A stretch of 48,149 nucleotides of DNA from Bacilli bacterium (GTDB lineage: Bacteria; Bacillota_I; Bacilli_A; RFN20; CAG-631), in contig CAAEBM010000021.1 in NCBI GenBank assembly GCA_900754115.1, positions 1 through 48,149 of the forward strand, in the 5' to 3' direction. The first letter of the stretch is position 1. Each line of letters starts with the position of its first letter. The notes below the pieces were generated by a model. That model worked only from the letters and a program-made list of their open reading frames with translations, was not told the DNA's origin and did no database searches. A program made the position numbers and the translations under genes. Shown in pieces: positions 8,569-15,633 of this stretch.

Positions 8569-9927
8569 TGGCTAAAAAGAAAGCAGTCAAGAGAACTCGT
8601 AGAGCAAACAATGAAGGTTCAATTTTTCAAAGAAGTGATGGTCGATGGGACGGAGTACTAACGATTGGCTATGATGAAAATGGGAAGATTATACGAAAAA
8701 CAATTTATGGAAAATCTCGAGCGGAAATAGTTAAAAAACTTTCTGAAATTAGTGGAAGGATGAAAAGTAATTCGTATGATTTAGTTGAACAAACAAACTT
8801 AGAAAGTTTAATGTTTGAGAATCTTATGACTTTCAAAAAGAGTGCTGTAAGCCCAAGAACATTTGAAGGCAATATTAGAAATTTTAAATTGCATATTGCT
8901 CCACTAATAGGTAAAATGAAAGTGTATGAAATAGATAACTATGCTATACAAAAATTAGTCAATAATTTAATGGAACAAGGCTATAGCAATGACATTGTCA
9001 AAAAATGTAAACATCTTTTAAATCAATTTTTTGAATATGCAATTGATAACAAATGGATACTTGTCAATCCTACACTTAAAATAAAAATTAAAAATAAAAG
9101 GAATATTTATCAAGCAAACGATGATGAAAAATATAAAGCAATGCCACCAGAGATAAGAGATAAATTTTTAAACGCATTAAACAAAGATGAAGCAAATTTC
9201 ATCAAACCGCTTTGCATTACTCTTATGTTTGTTGGATTTCGTATTGGCGAGGCGCTTGCTCTAAAATGGAAAAACATAGACTTTATCAGCAAAACAATAA
9301 AAGTTGAAAGAGCAATTACGCAAGTGCCTAAGTTTGACGAACAAGGCAATATTAAAGACCGAATAACAGTTATTGGCGATACGAAAACAACTTGTAGTGT
9401 AAGAGAAATACCTGTTGCTGATATTGTTATAGAAACTTTAAAACAATGGAAAGACAAGCAGAATGATAGAGAACAAACTAGCACTGATGTGACAGCTTCT
9501 TTGACATCTCCCTTGTCTTTTGTGTTTGCAAATGATGATGGAAGTTATAGGACTTATTCGGGAACTAGAAAGATATTTGATAGATTTAAGAGAAGAAATG
9601 GACTAGAAAAATTCAATATTCACTTTCACGGATTAAGGCACACATTTTCAAATATGCTTTTTGAAATGAACGAGAACCCAAAAGTAATTTAACAACTTTT
9701 AGGACATAGAGATGTGAAAACAACAATCATGGTTTATAACTCTGTAAATAGCGATTATGTAAGGGAAGCAACTGATAGATTTAACACAAAAATTTCAAGA
9801 AAAGCAAAAAGAACAAGCCGAGGAGTTTTCCAAATATGATATGACCGATGAAGAAATTGAACAAAGGATTAATGAACTTGAAAGACTAAAAGAGAAAAGA
9901 AAGAAAAAGATTTTGAGATGTGAATAA
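8568..9927 (+). pseudogene. tyrosine site-specific integrase, disrupted
   Basis: The order is an N-terminal arm-binding domain (GSIFQRSDGRWDGVLTIGYDENG), a SAM-like core-binding domain (about residues 65-160) and a catalytic domain with the first Arg (GFRIGEALALKW) and HGLRHTF (His-x-x-Arg). The frame is stopped by TAA at 9690-9692 where relatives have Gln (PKVIQQLLGH). Sense continues after it: LLGHRDVKTTIMVYNSV, with the nucleophile Tyr. A second lesion, a one-base shift in an A-rich stretch near 9790, precedes a Lys/Glu-rich tail ending at 9927. The truncated 374-residue product lacks the catalytic tyrosine and should be inactive. Confidence 0.85.
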
Positions 9928-9928
9928 T

Positions 9929-9941
9929 TTGACAGCAAATG
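9929..9941 (+). repeat. integrase arm-type repeat, right end
   Basis: TTGACAGCAAATG is an exact 13-bp copy of 4392-4404. It lies immediately after the ancestral integrase stop. Confidence 0.5.
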
Positions 9942-9981
9942 GTTTTTTTGATGAAAAAATTGTAAAATTAAAGTAATAAAG

Positions 9982-10025
9982 AAAACCCCTGAAAGTGCCT
10001 ATTTTACTAGGGCTTCAAGGGTTTT
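9982..10025 (+). terminator. terminator-like hairpin after the integrase
   Basis: AAAACCC pairs with GGGTTTT, and the inner stem (CTGAA...G.GCC / GGGC.TTCAA) has small bulges. It probably ended the integrase transcript. It overlaps the proposed right attachment core. Confidence 0.5.
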
Positions 10026-10030
10026 ATGAA

Positions 10031-10108
10031 TGGAGCTTATGATGGGGACTTGATCTCATGACCTCAAGCCTTACCAAGGCTGCGCGCTACCTGTTGCGCC
10101 ACATAAGC
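10031..10108 (-). tRNA. tRNA-Thr(GGT), divergent, possibly a pseudo-tRNA
   Basis: The acceptor stem GCTTATG/CATAAGC is perfect, the D-stem GCGC/GCGC is sound, the anticodon loop TTGGTAA reads GGT (Thr), and CCA is encoded. The 3' half is odd. There is an extra T at the end of the anticodon stem, an extra base in the T-arm, an A-C mismatch in the T-stem, and the T-loop begins ATCAA instead of TTCAA. At 78 nt it is two bases longer than a standard tRNA of this type. It abuts the right end of the decayed element and may be an element-borne or decaying copy. Confidence 0.65.
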
Positions 10109-10181
10109 ATATTGAAATTTGAGAGTGTTTTTTGTTGTTTTTTTAAGTGGTAAAATTTGGCATTTTTTATCTTACTAAGGG

Positions 10182-10263
10182 TGGAGGCAATGAGACTTGA
10201 ACTCACACATCGATTGATACTACCTTCTGAAGATAGCGCGTTTACCAATTTCGCCATGCCTCC
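10182..10263 (-). tRNA. tRNA-Leu(CAG)
   Basis: The acceptor stem GGAGGCA/TGCCTCC is perfect. The anticodon loop TTCAGAA gives CAG, there is a long variable arm with a short stem (ATC/GAT), and the T-arm is standard (GTGAG TTCAAGT CTCAT). CCA is not encoded. The long variable arm and the anticodon agree on leucine. Confidence 0.85.
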
Positions 10264-10312
10264 ATATTTAAATTATATCATAAATAATAAAAAGTTTTAA
10301 TGTAAACTCAAA

Positions 10313-10340
10313 AAAAATCTATTCCTAAAAATAGATTTTT
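10313..10340 (-). terminator. rho-independent terminator
   Basis: A perfect 11-bp stem (AAAAATCTATT / AATAGATTTTT) with a 6-nt loop and T-runs on both strands lies downstream of the monooxygenase gene at 10430. Confidence 0.7.
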
Positions 10341-10429
10341 TTGTTTTTAATTTCACAAAATGTTTAAAATAAAATGTTATTACAATAGCATTTATTGCTT
10401 TTTTAATATCTATTAAGTTTGAATATTTT

Positions 10430-10723
10430 TTATATCATTTCATTGAATTTTTCAATTTTCATACTTAAATGATATTTTTCTCTTAAATTTATTATTTCTT
10501 TCATCATTTTAGATTGATGATGAATATCTAAAGCATTTTGATCTTTCCATTTATCAATTAGTAAGACAGTTTCATCATCTTCCATTGGAAAATAATATTC
10601 ATACTTTAAATTGCCTTCTTCATTTCTTATTTTTTTCACTAGACCACTTTCCATCATTTCTTTTACAAATTTTTTAGCGTTACCATTTTCACCTTTATAA
10701 TAGATATTTATCGTTAAACTCAT
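10430..10723 (-). CDS. antibiotic biosynthesis monooxygenase (ABM) domain protein
   Basis: This 97-residue protein resembles small ferredoxin-like ABM/quinol monooxygenases (YgiN type): an N-terminal beta strand SLTINIYYKG, a helix AKKFVKEMMESGLV, GNLKYEYYFPMEDDETVLLIDKWKD and ALDIHHQSKMMKEII. These cofactor-free enzymes oxidise quinols or similar aromatics, or serve stress roles; the substrate is unknown. I chose the ATG at 10723 because GAGGTG sits 6 nt upstream; a GTG three codons earlier overlaps that site. It stands alone between a tRNA pair and tRNA-Lys and ends at a strong terminator. Confidence 0.75.
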   Translation of the reverse strand: MSLTINIYYKGENGNAKKFVKEMMESGLVKKIRNEEGNLKYEYYFPMEDDETVLLIDKWKDQNALDIHHQSKMMKEIINLREKYHLSMKIEKFNEMI

Positions 10724-10806
10724 TTTTAACACCTCAAAAAAATCATAGCATAATGAAAAAAGAAAGTTAATATGTCAAATTTTGAAATAAATTTCAAACA
10801 ACAAAA

Positions 10807-10840
10807 AAAGCCCTAAAATAATGATATTTTTTAGAGCTTT
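10807..10840 (-). terminator. terminator of the tRNA-Lys transcript
   Basis: The imperfect stem AAAGCCCTAAAA / TTTTTTAGAGCTTT is followed by a T7 run on the minus strand. It lies about 30 nt beyond the tRNA-Lys 3' end. Confidence 0.65.
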
Positions 10841-10872
10841 AAAGGAAAAAATGACCTAAGATTTTAAAACAA

Positions 10873-10948
<76 letters not shown>

Positions 10949-10986
10949 AAATACACATATAAAAATATGTGTGAATAAGAAATAAA

Positions 10987-11007
10987 AACACTCTATGCTA
11001 GAGTGTT
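10987..11007 (-). terminator. rpmB terminator
   Basis: A perfect 9-bp stem (AACACTCTA / TAGAGTGTT) with a 3-nt loop is followed on the minus strand by TTTTTATTT, 17 nt after the rpmB stop. A second perfect 8-bp hairpin (ACACATAT / ATATGTGT, about 10953-10972) lies between it and tRNA-Lys. Confidence 0.75.
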
Positions 11008-11024
11008 AAATCTACTACAACAAA

Positions 11025-11222
11025 TTAATTGATAGTTGATTGAACTTTATTAAGTGATCTTAAAGCTCTAGCTGAAGCTTTAACTCTAACTTTTTGCCCG
11101 TTAACAACAATTGTTGCTTTGTGTAGATTGACTTTCCATTTTCTTTTGCTAGCGCGCATAGAATGAGAACGTTTATTTCCACTTAGAGTACCTCTTCCAG
11201 ATAATTCACAAACTCTTGCCAT
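11025..11222 (-). CDS. rpmB: 50S ribosomal protein L28
   Basis: This 65-residue protein is typical of bacterial L28: MARVCELSGRGTLSGNKRSHS, the conserved SHSMRASKRKWKVNL segment, and a basic body. It belongs to the large ribosomal subunit. Only one cysteine (Cys5) is present, so the four-Cys zinc site of some L28 paralogues is absent. A strong AAGGAGG site precedes the ATG. It is divergent from fakA, an arrangement also common in Bacillus. Confidence 0.95.
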   Translation of the reverse strand: MARVCELSGRGTLSGNKRSHSMRASKRKWKVNLHKATIVVNGQKVRVKASARALRSLNKVQSTIN

Positions 11223-11331
11223 GGTAAGACCTCCTTATAATTCGTGCCTATATATCATATCATCAAAATTTATTTTTTTCAACTATATTTTAAAAAATAA
11301 GTGAAATAAAAAGGCATAGACTAAAAAAAAG

Positions 11332-11360
11332 TTGCAATCAGTATTAAAATATTGTAAAAT
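11332..11360 (+). promoter_or_regulatory. fakA promoter
   Basis: TTGCAA, a 17-nt spacer and TAAAAT lie 65 nt before the fakA ATG. Confidence 0.6.
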
Positions 11361-11424
11361 AAGTCAGGGCTTTTGGTATTTGCCTGTTAAAAATAAAAAA
11401 TAATCTCTAAAGGGAGTCAATAAA

Positions 11425-13053
11425 ATGAATACATTAAATATGGCTGATCTGAAATGGATGTTTATTTCAGGAGCAAATAATTTATCAAACCATTATAAAG
11501 AAGTCGATGCTTTAAACGTATTTCCTATTCCAGATGGAGATACGGGTACAAATATGATGATGACCATTCAAAGTGGTATAAACGAAATTCAACCTATTGA
11601 AGAAAATAACGTTGGAGTGTTAGCTACAACATTTTCAAAAGGTTTATTATTAGGGGCGAGAGGAAATTCAGGAGTTATTTTGTCTCAAATTTTTAAGGGT
11701 TTTGGCGATGCGATAAAAGAAAAAGAAAAACTCAATTTAATGGACTTTGCTATGGCATTTCAAAGTGGGAAAGAAAAAGCCTACAAAGCAGTTTTAAAAC
11801 CTGTTGAAGGAACAATGCTTACTGTCATTCGGGAAAGTTCTGAAGCTTTATTACAATTTTTAAATGAACATAAAAAAGTTAGCTTTGAAGAAGCAATGGA
11901 ATTAATGGTGAAGCAAGCAAGCCAATCTTTAGAAAACACACCAAACCTATTGCCTGTTTTAAAAGAAGCAAATGTCATTGATTCTGGAGGAGCGGGTATT
12001 TTAAAAATATTAGAAGGATTTTTATCTGCTTTAAAAGGAGATGTCATCTCTTTAAATGAACAACAACAAACTTCGACAAAAAATGTTTTATTTGAACCAA
12101 TTGAAGATAAAGAAGATGATTTTGGATATTGTACTGAATTTATTTTGAACCTAAACGAAGGAGAAGAAAAAAAGGAATTCCACAAAGATGAATTACAAAG
12201 CTTTTTAGAATCAATAGGAAACTCAATTGTATTAGTTCAAGATGAAAATTTAGTAAAAGTTCATGTGCACACTTTAACTCCAGGAAAAGTATTAGATTTC
12301 GCCCAACAATATGGTGAATTTTATACTTTAAAGATTGAAAATATGGATGTGCAACACGAAGGCATTAAAAAAGCTAAAAAAGAAAGAAAAAAACAAGCAA
12401 TTGTTACTGTTGCTGTGGGTAAAGGATTAACTAAAATATTTAAAGATCTACGAGCAGATATTGTCATCAGCGGAGGACAAACGATGAATCCTTCTATTGA
12501 AGACTTTGTAAAAGAAATTAGAAAGTTGAATCCAGAATCAGTCATTATTTTACCAAATAATTCTAATATTATCATGTCTGCTAGACAAGCAGCCGATATT
12601 TTAAATAAAGAAGGAATTATCGCTAAAGTTGTTCCTACTACTTCCATTCAACAAGGAATCACAGCTTTTATGGGATTTAATCCTGAATGTGAAATTGATG
12701 ATAATATTGTGGAAATGATGGCAGCCATTAAACGGGTGACTTGTGGACAAGTGACTTATGCTGTTCGTGATTCTCGTTTAAACGGCGTAACCATTAAATC
12801 AGGAGACTATATTGGCATTAAAGAAAAGAAAATTATCAGTGCTAGTAAAGATATTGTCAAAGTTTCTTGTGCTTTAATTGATGCAATGATGGGCTATGAT
12901 TCAGAAATTGTGACTATTTTAACCGGTTCTGATATTGCTAAAAAACATGTCAATGCCATAAAAAAATATATTAATGAAAAGTATAAACAAGTAGAAGTAG
13001 AAATAAATCAGGGAGATCAACCGGTTTATTACTTATTACTTTCTGTAGAATAA
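11425..13053 (+). CDS. fakA: fatty acid kinase subunit FakA (DAK2-domain, YloV family)
   Basis: This protein of 542 residues, the usual family length, has an N-terminal DhaL/DAK2 ATP-binding domain (about 1-200) with the signature VFPIPDGDTGTNM, GARGNSGVILSQIFKG and IDSGGAGILKI. A central domain and a C-terminal DegV-like region (VISGGQTMNPS, ILPNNSNIIMSA) follow. With FakB partners it phosphorylates fatty acids to acyl-phosphates for phospholipid synthesis; no FakB gene is in this window. The ATG follows AAAGGGAG. A strong terminator separates it from recG, but the fakA-recG-acpP order echoes the Bacillus yloV-recG-fap-acpP cluster. Confidence 0.92.
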   Translation: MNTLNMADLKWMFISGANNLSNHYKEVDALNVFPIPDGDTGTNMMMTIQSGINEIQPIEENNVGVLATTFSKGLLLGARGNSGVILSQIFKGFGDAIKEKEKLNLMDFAMAFQSGKEKAYKAVLKPVEGTMLTVIRESSEALLQFLNEHKKVSFEEAMELMVKQASQSLENTPNLLPVLKEANVIDSGGAGILKILEGFLSALKGDVISLNEQQQTSTKNVLFEPIEDKEDDFGYCTEFILNLNEGEEKKEFHKDELQSFLESIGNSIVLVQDENLVKVHVHTLTPGKVLDFAQQYGEFYTLKIENMDVQHEGIKKAKKERKKQAIVTVAVGKGLTKIFKDLRADIVISGGQTMNPSIEDFVKEIRKLNPESVIILPNNSNIIMSARQAADILNKEGIIAKVVPTTSIQQGITAFMGFNPECEIDDNIVEMMAAIKRVTCGQVTYAVRDSRLNGVTIKSGDYIGIKEKKIISASKDIVKVSCALIDAMMGYDSEIVTILTGSDIAKKHVNAIKKYINEKYKQVEVEINQGDQPVYYLLLSVE

Positions 13054-13056
13054 TGA

Positions 13057-13080
13057 AACCGGATTGAATCCGGTTTTTTT
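13057..13080 (+). terminator. fakA terminator
   Basis: The stem AACCGGAT / ATCCGGTT with a 3-nt loop and a T7 run begins 4 nt after the fakA stop. It lies between fakA and the recG ribosome binding site. Confidence 0.85.
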
Positions 13081-13096
13081 AAAAGGTGGGGTTTCA

Positions 13097-15103
13097 ATGA
13101 TTATATATAAGCTGACACCAAAACGTAAAGAAATTTTAGAATCATTATCTTTAGATTCTCTTTTTTCGCTTTTAAGGTATTATCCTTATCGATATGATCA
13201 TTTATGTCTCTCTTCCTTATCTTTAAAAGAGCATGAGCAAAAAATAACCATTCAAGGTCCTATTTGTTCCGAAATCAAGACACAAATGTATGGATATAAA
13301 AAATGTAAGACAACTTTTACAATTCTTTATCAAAACAAAGAAATTACAATCCATTTGTTTAATCGCATGAGATGGTCTCAAATTTTAAAAAAAGGAACAA
13401 ACATCGTAGTTACGGGTAAATTTAACGCTTATAAATTAGAACTAGTTGCTTCAAATTTTTTTGTAGGCTACTTAAATCATGAACAATGGGTTCCTGTTTA
13501 TTCTTTGCCACAATCTATTAAGGTCCAAACGTTTCAAAACTTTATGAAGTGGGCAATAAAAATGGTGCAAAATGAAGAAATTATTGATAATATTCCTCAA
13601 GATTTTATTTCAAAATATCGACTGATTTCATTAAAGAAGAGTTTACAATACATTCATTTTCCTGAAAATGAAAATCAACTTCATCAAGCAAGACGCTATT
13701 TAAAATATGAAGAATTTTTAAACTTTTGTACTTTAGGAACTTTAAAAAGAAAAATTTTGCAAAGTCAAGGAAATAAACCCAATAAAATTTGGAATAAAGA
13801 TCTTTTAAGAAAAGTGTTGAATCAACTTCCATTTTCTTTAAGTGTAGATCAAAAAGCGGTTTTAAAAGAAATATTAAATGATCTTCAAAGTAATAATCAT
13901 ATGAATCGATTAGTTCAAGGCGATGTTGGAAGTGGAAAAACAATTGTTTCTTTATTTGCATTAGTAGCCAATTATTCGGCTAATTATCAAGGAGCTTTGA
14001 TGGCGCCTACCGATATTTTGGCAAGGCAACATTACTTGACTTTTAAAGAAATATTGGAACCTCTTTCTATCCCAGTTTATTTGCTTGTAAGCAATCAAAC
14101 TAAAGCAGAAAAAGAAAAAGTAATTGCAAAACTTGCTGAAAATCAGCCTTTAATTTTGATTGGGACACATGCCTTGATTCAAGAAAAAATTCTTTTTCAT
14201 AATTTAGGATTAGCAGTAATAGATGAACAACATCGCTTTGGTGTCAATCAACGTTTAAAATTAAAGGAAAAAGGAAATCAAGTAGACGTATTGTATATGA
14301 GTGCTACACCTATTCCACGAACACTTGCTTCTACTTTATATTTAGACATGGATGTATCTACTATTGCTACATTCCCATACCAAAAAAGGCAAGTGATAAC
14401 TCAATACATTCCAACGAACCAAATACAAGTGTTAAAAAAAGAATTAGAAATGTATTTGCAGGAAACAGAGGGAAAAATTTATATTGTTTGCCCATCTATT
14501 GAAGAAAGTGTATTAGAAATCCAAAATGTCGAAGATGTTTTTTTAAAAGTGCAAACTTTATTTCCTGATTTTAAAAGTGTTTTTTTGCATGGCAAATTAA
14601 AAGCAGAGGAAAAAAATCGAATTATGAATGAATTTTTATCGGGTGATGCAAGGATTTTAATTTCTACTACCGTAATTGAAGTGGGTGTTCATGTTCCTTT
14701 GGCAAATCGAATGGTTATTTTAAGTGCTGAACGTTTTGGAATGGCTCAGTTGCATCAATTACGCGGTCGAATCGGACGATTAGGAGAAAAAGCGTATTGT
14801 TATTTATGCAGTGATTCAAAAGATGAAGAAACAATCGAAAGATTGGAATTTTTATCGCAAAATGATGATGGTTTTAAGATTTCAGAATACGATTTAAAAA
14901 GAAGAGGTCCAGGAGAATTGTTTGGCTTAAAGCAAAGTGGCATAACGAATTTTAAAATAGCCAATTTAATTGAAGATTATGCTATTTTAAAAGAGGCTTC
15001 CAAAGATGCGCAATTCATTGTTTTAAATGAACAAAAATATAAAAAATATCTAGAATATATTAAAGAAAAAATGAAGGATTCTACTCTTGTGATGATGAAT
15101 TGA
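13097..15103 (+). CDS. recG: ATP-dependent DNA helicase RecG
   Basis: RecG remodels stalled replication forks and Holliday junctions. The protein (668 residues) has an OB-fold wedge domain (about 50-150) and two helicase lobes: Walker A GDVGSGKT (about 275-282), DEQH box DEQHRFG (about 375), SATPIPRT, and motif VI LRGRIGRLGEKAY (about 555). The C-terminal FGLKQSG segment is also typical. I chose the ATG at 13097, preceded by AAAAGGTGGGG. A TTG at 13064 would start inside the fakA terminator. The stop codon overlaps the acpP promoter -35 box. Confidence 0.95.
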   Translation: MIIYKLTPKRKEILESLSLDSLFSLLRYYPYRYDHLCLSSLSLKEHEQKITIQGPICSEIKTQMYGYKKCKTTFTILYQNKEITIHLFNRMRWSQILKKGTNIVVTGKFNAYKLELVASNFFVGYLNHEQWVPVYSLPQSIKVQTFQNFMKWAIKMVQNEEIIDNIPQDFISKYRLISLKKSLQYIHFPENENQLHQARRYLKYEEFLNFCTLGTLKRKILQSQGNKPNKIWNKDLLRKVLNQLPFSLSVDQKAVLKEILNDLQSNNHMNRLVQGDVGSGKTIVSLFALVANYSANYQGALMAPTDILARQHYLTFKEILEPLSIPVYLLVSNQTKAEKEKVIAKLAENQPLILIGTHALIQEKILFHNLGLAVIDEQHRFGVNQRLKLKEKGNQVDVLYMSATPIPRTLASTLYLDMDVSTIATFPYQKRQVITQYIPTNQIQVLKKELEMYLQETEGKIYIVCPSIEESVLEIQNVEDVFLKVQTLFPDFKSVFLHGKLKAEEKNRIMNEFLSGDARILISTTVIEVGVHVPLANRMVILSAERFGMAQLHQLRGRIGRLGEKAYCYLCSDSKDEETIERLEFLSQNDDGFKISEYDLKRRGPGELFGLKQSGITNFKIANLIEDYAILKEASKDAQFIVLNEQKYKKYLEYIKEKMKDSTLVMMN

Positions 15104-15128
15104 CAATTCATAGAAAATTGAGTACAAT
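15100..15128 (+). promoter_or_regulatory. acpP promoter
   Basis: TTGACA (15100-15105), a 17-nt spacer and TACAAT (15123-15128). The -35 box overlaps the recG stop codon. Confidence 0.75.
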
Positions 15129-15155
15129 AAAAATGAAATTTTAGGAGGAAAGAAA

Positions 15156-15383
15156 ATGTTTGAAAGAGTAAAAAAAGTATTAGTAGCTGAATTAGGTGTT
15201 GATGAAAATCAAGTCACTATGGAATCAAATATTATTGAAGATTTACATGCAGATAGTTTATCAGTTATGCAAGTAATTATGGGATTAGAAGATGAATTTG
15301 GAATTTCTGTACAAGATGATGATGTTAAAGGCTTGTTAAGAGTAAAAGATATCGTCGCTTATTTAGAAACTCATGTAAAATAA
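15156..15383 (+). CDS. acpP: acyl carrier protein
   Basis: This 75-residue acidic protein carries growing acyl chains on a phosphopantetheine attached to Ser34 in the motif HADSLSVMQV (the DSL signature). VKKVLVAELGVDENQV at the N-terminus and EFGISVQDDDV after the motif match the four-helix ACP fold. A strong AGGAGGAAAG site precedes the ATG. It has its own promoter in the recG end. The neighbouring fakA also acts in lipid synthesis. It is followed by tRNA-Ile with a separate promoter. Confidence 0.95.
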   Translation: MFERVKKVLVAELGVDENQVTMESNIIEDLHADSLSVMQVIMGLEDEFGISVQDDDVKGLLRVKDIVAYLETHVK

Positions 15384-15407
15384 ATGATATTTTTGTTTCG
15401 TTTTTTA

Positions 15408-15436
15408 TTGACAAATTAATTATATCATGATAAAAT
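15408..15436 (+). promoter_or_regulatory. tRNA-Ile promoter
   Basis: TTGACA (15408-15413), 17-nt spacer, TAAAAT (15431-15436), 14 nt before the mature 5' end. Near-consensus, as expected for a stable RNA. Confidence 0.8.
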
Positions 15437-15450
15437 CTACAATGCTGTAT

Positions 15451-15527
<77 letters not shown>

Positions 15528-15564
15528 TAGATTGTAGAAAAAAGGATTTTTCCTTATAGATAAA

Positions 15565-15598
15565 CCCTAAAAGTGTTGATGCTTTAGGGATTTTTTTT
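15565..15598 (+). terminator. tRNA-Ile terminator
   Basis: CCCTAAA / TTTAGGG with an 11-nt loop is followed by AT8. It resembles the second hairpin of the cassettes after tRNA-His, tRNA-Pro and the tmRNA. Confidence 0.8.
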
Positions 15599-15633
15599 AT
15601 TTTAAATCACAAAAAAATAAAGGCATTAAGCCT

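Larger units (their letters stand above)
4332..10026. mobile_element. decayed integrative element carrying a restriction-modification cassette
   Basis: This block of about 5.7 kb has copies of TGACAGCAA near both ends, of the kind bound by tyrosine integrases (arm sites). It contains an excisionase-like gene and integrase at its right end and accessory genes (unknown gene, cytosine methyltransferase, HaeIII-like nuclease) at its left. The boundaries are tentative. A near-identical 15-nt pair (AAGGGTTTTA + 2 nt + AAT, starting at 4332 and 10017) is offered as the attachment core, but it is AT-rich and could be chance. The integrase, methyltransferase and nuclease genes are all broken, so the element is probably immobile. 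Confidence 0.5.

Noticed and set aside
9110..9484. Minus-strand ORF of 124 codons
   Set aside because: It is antisense to the integrase catalytic domain, whose sense frame has clear motifs.
11781..12185. Minus-strand ORF of 134 codons
   Set aside because: It is antisense to the DAK2 domain of fakA and has low-complexity Ser/Phe content.
13064..13097. TTG start for recG at 13064
   Set aside because: It lies inside the fakA terminator; the ATG at 13097 has a proper ribosome binding site.
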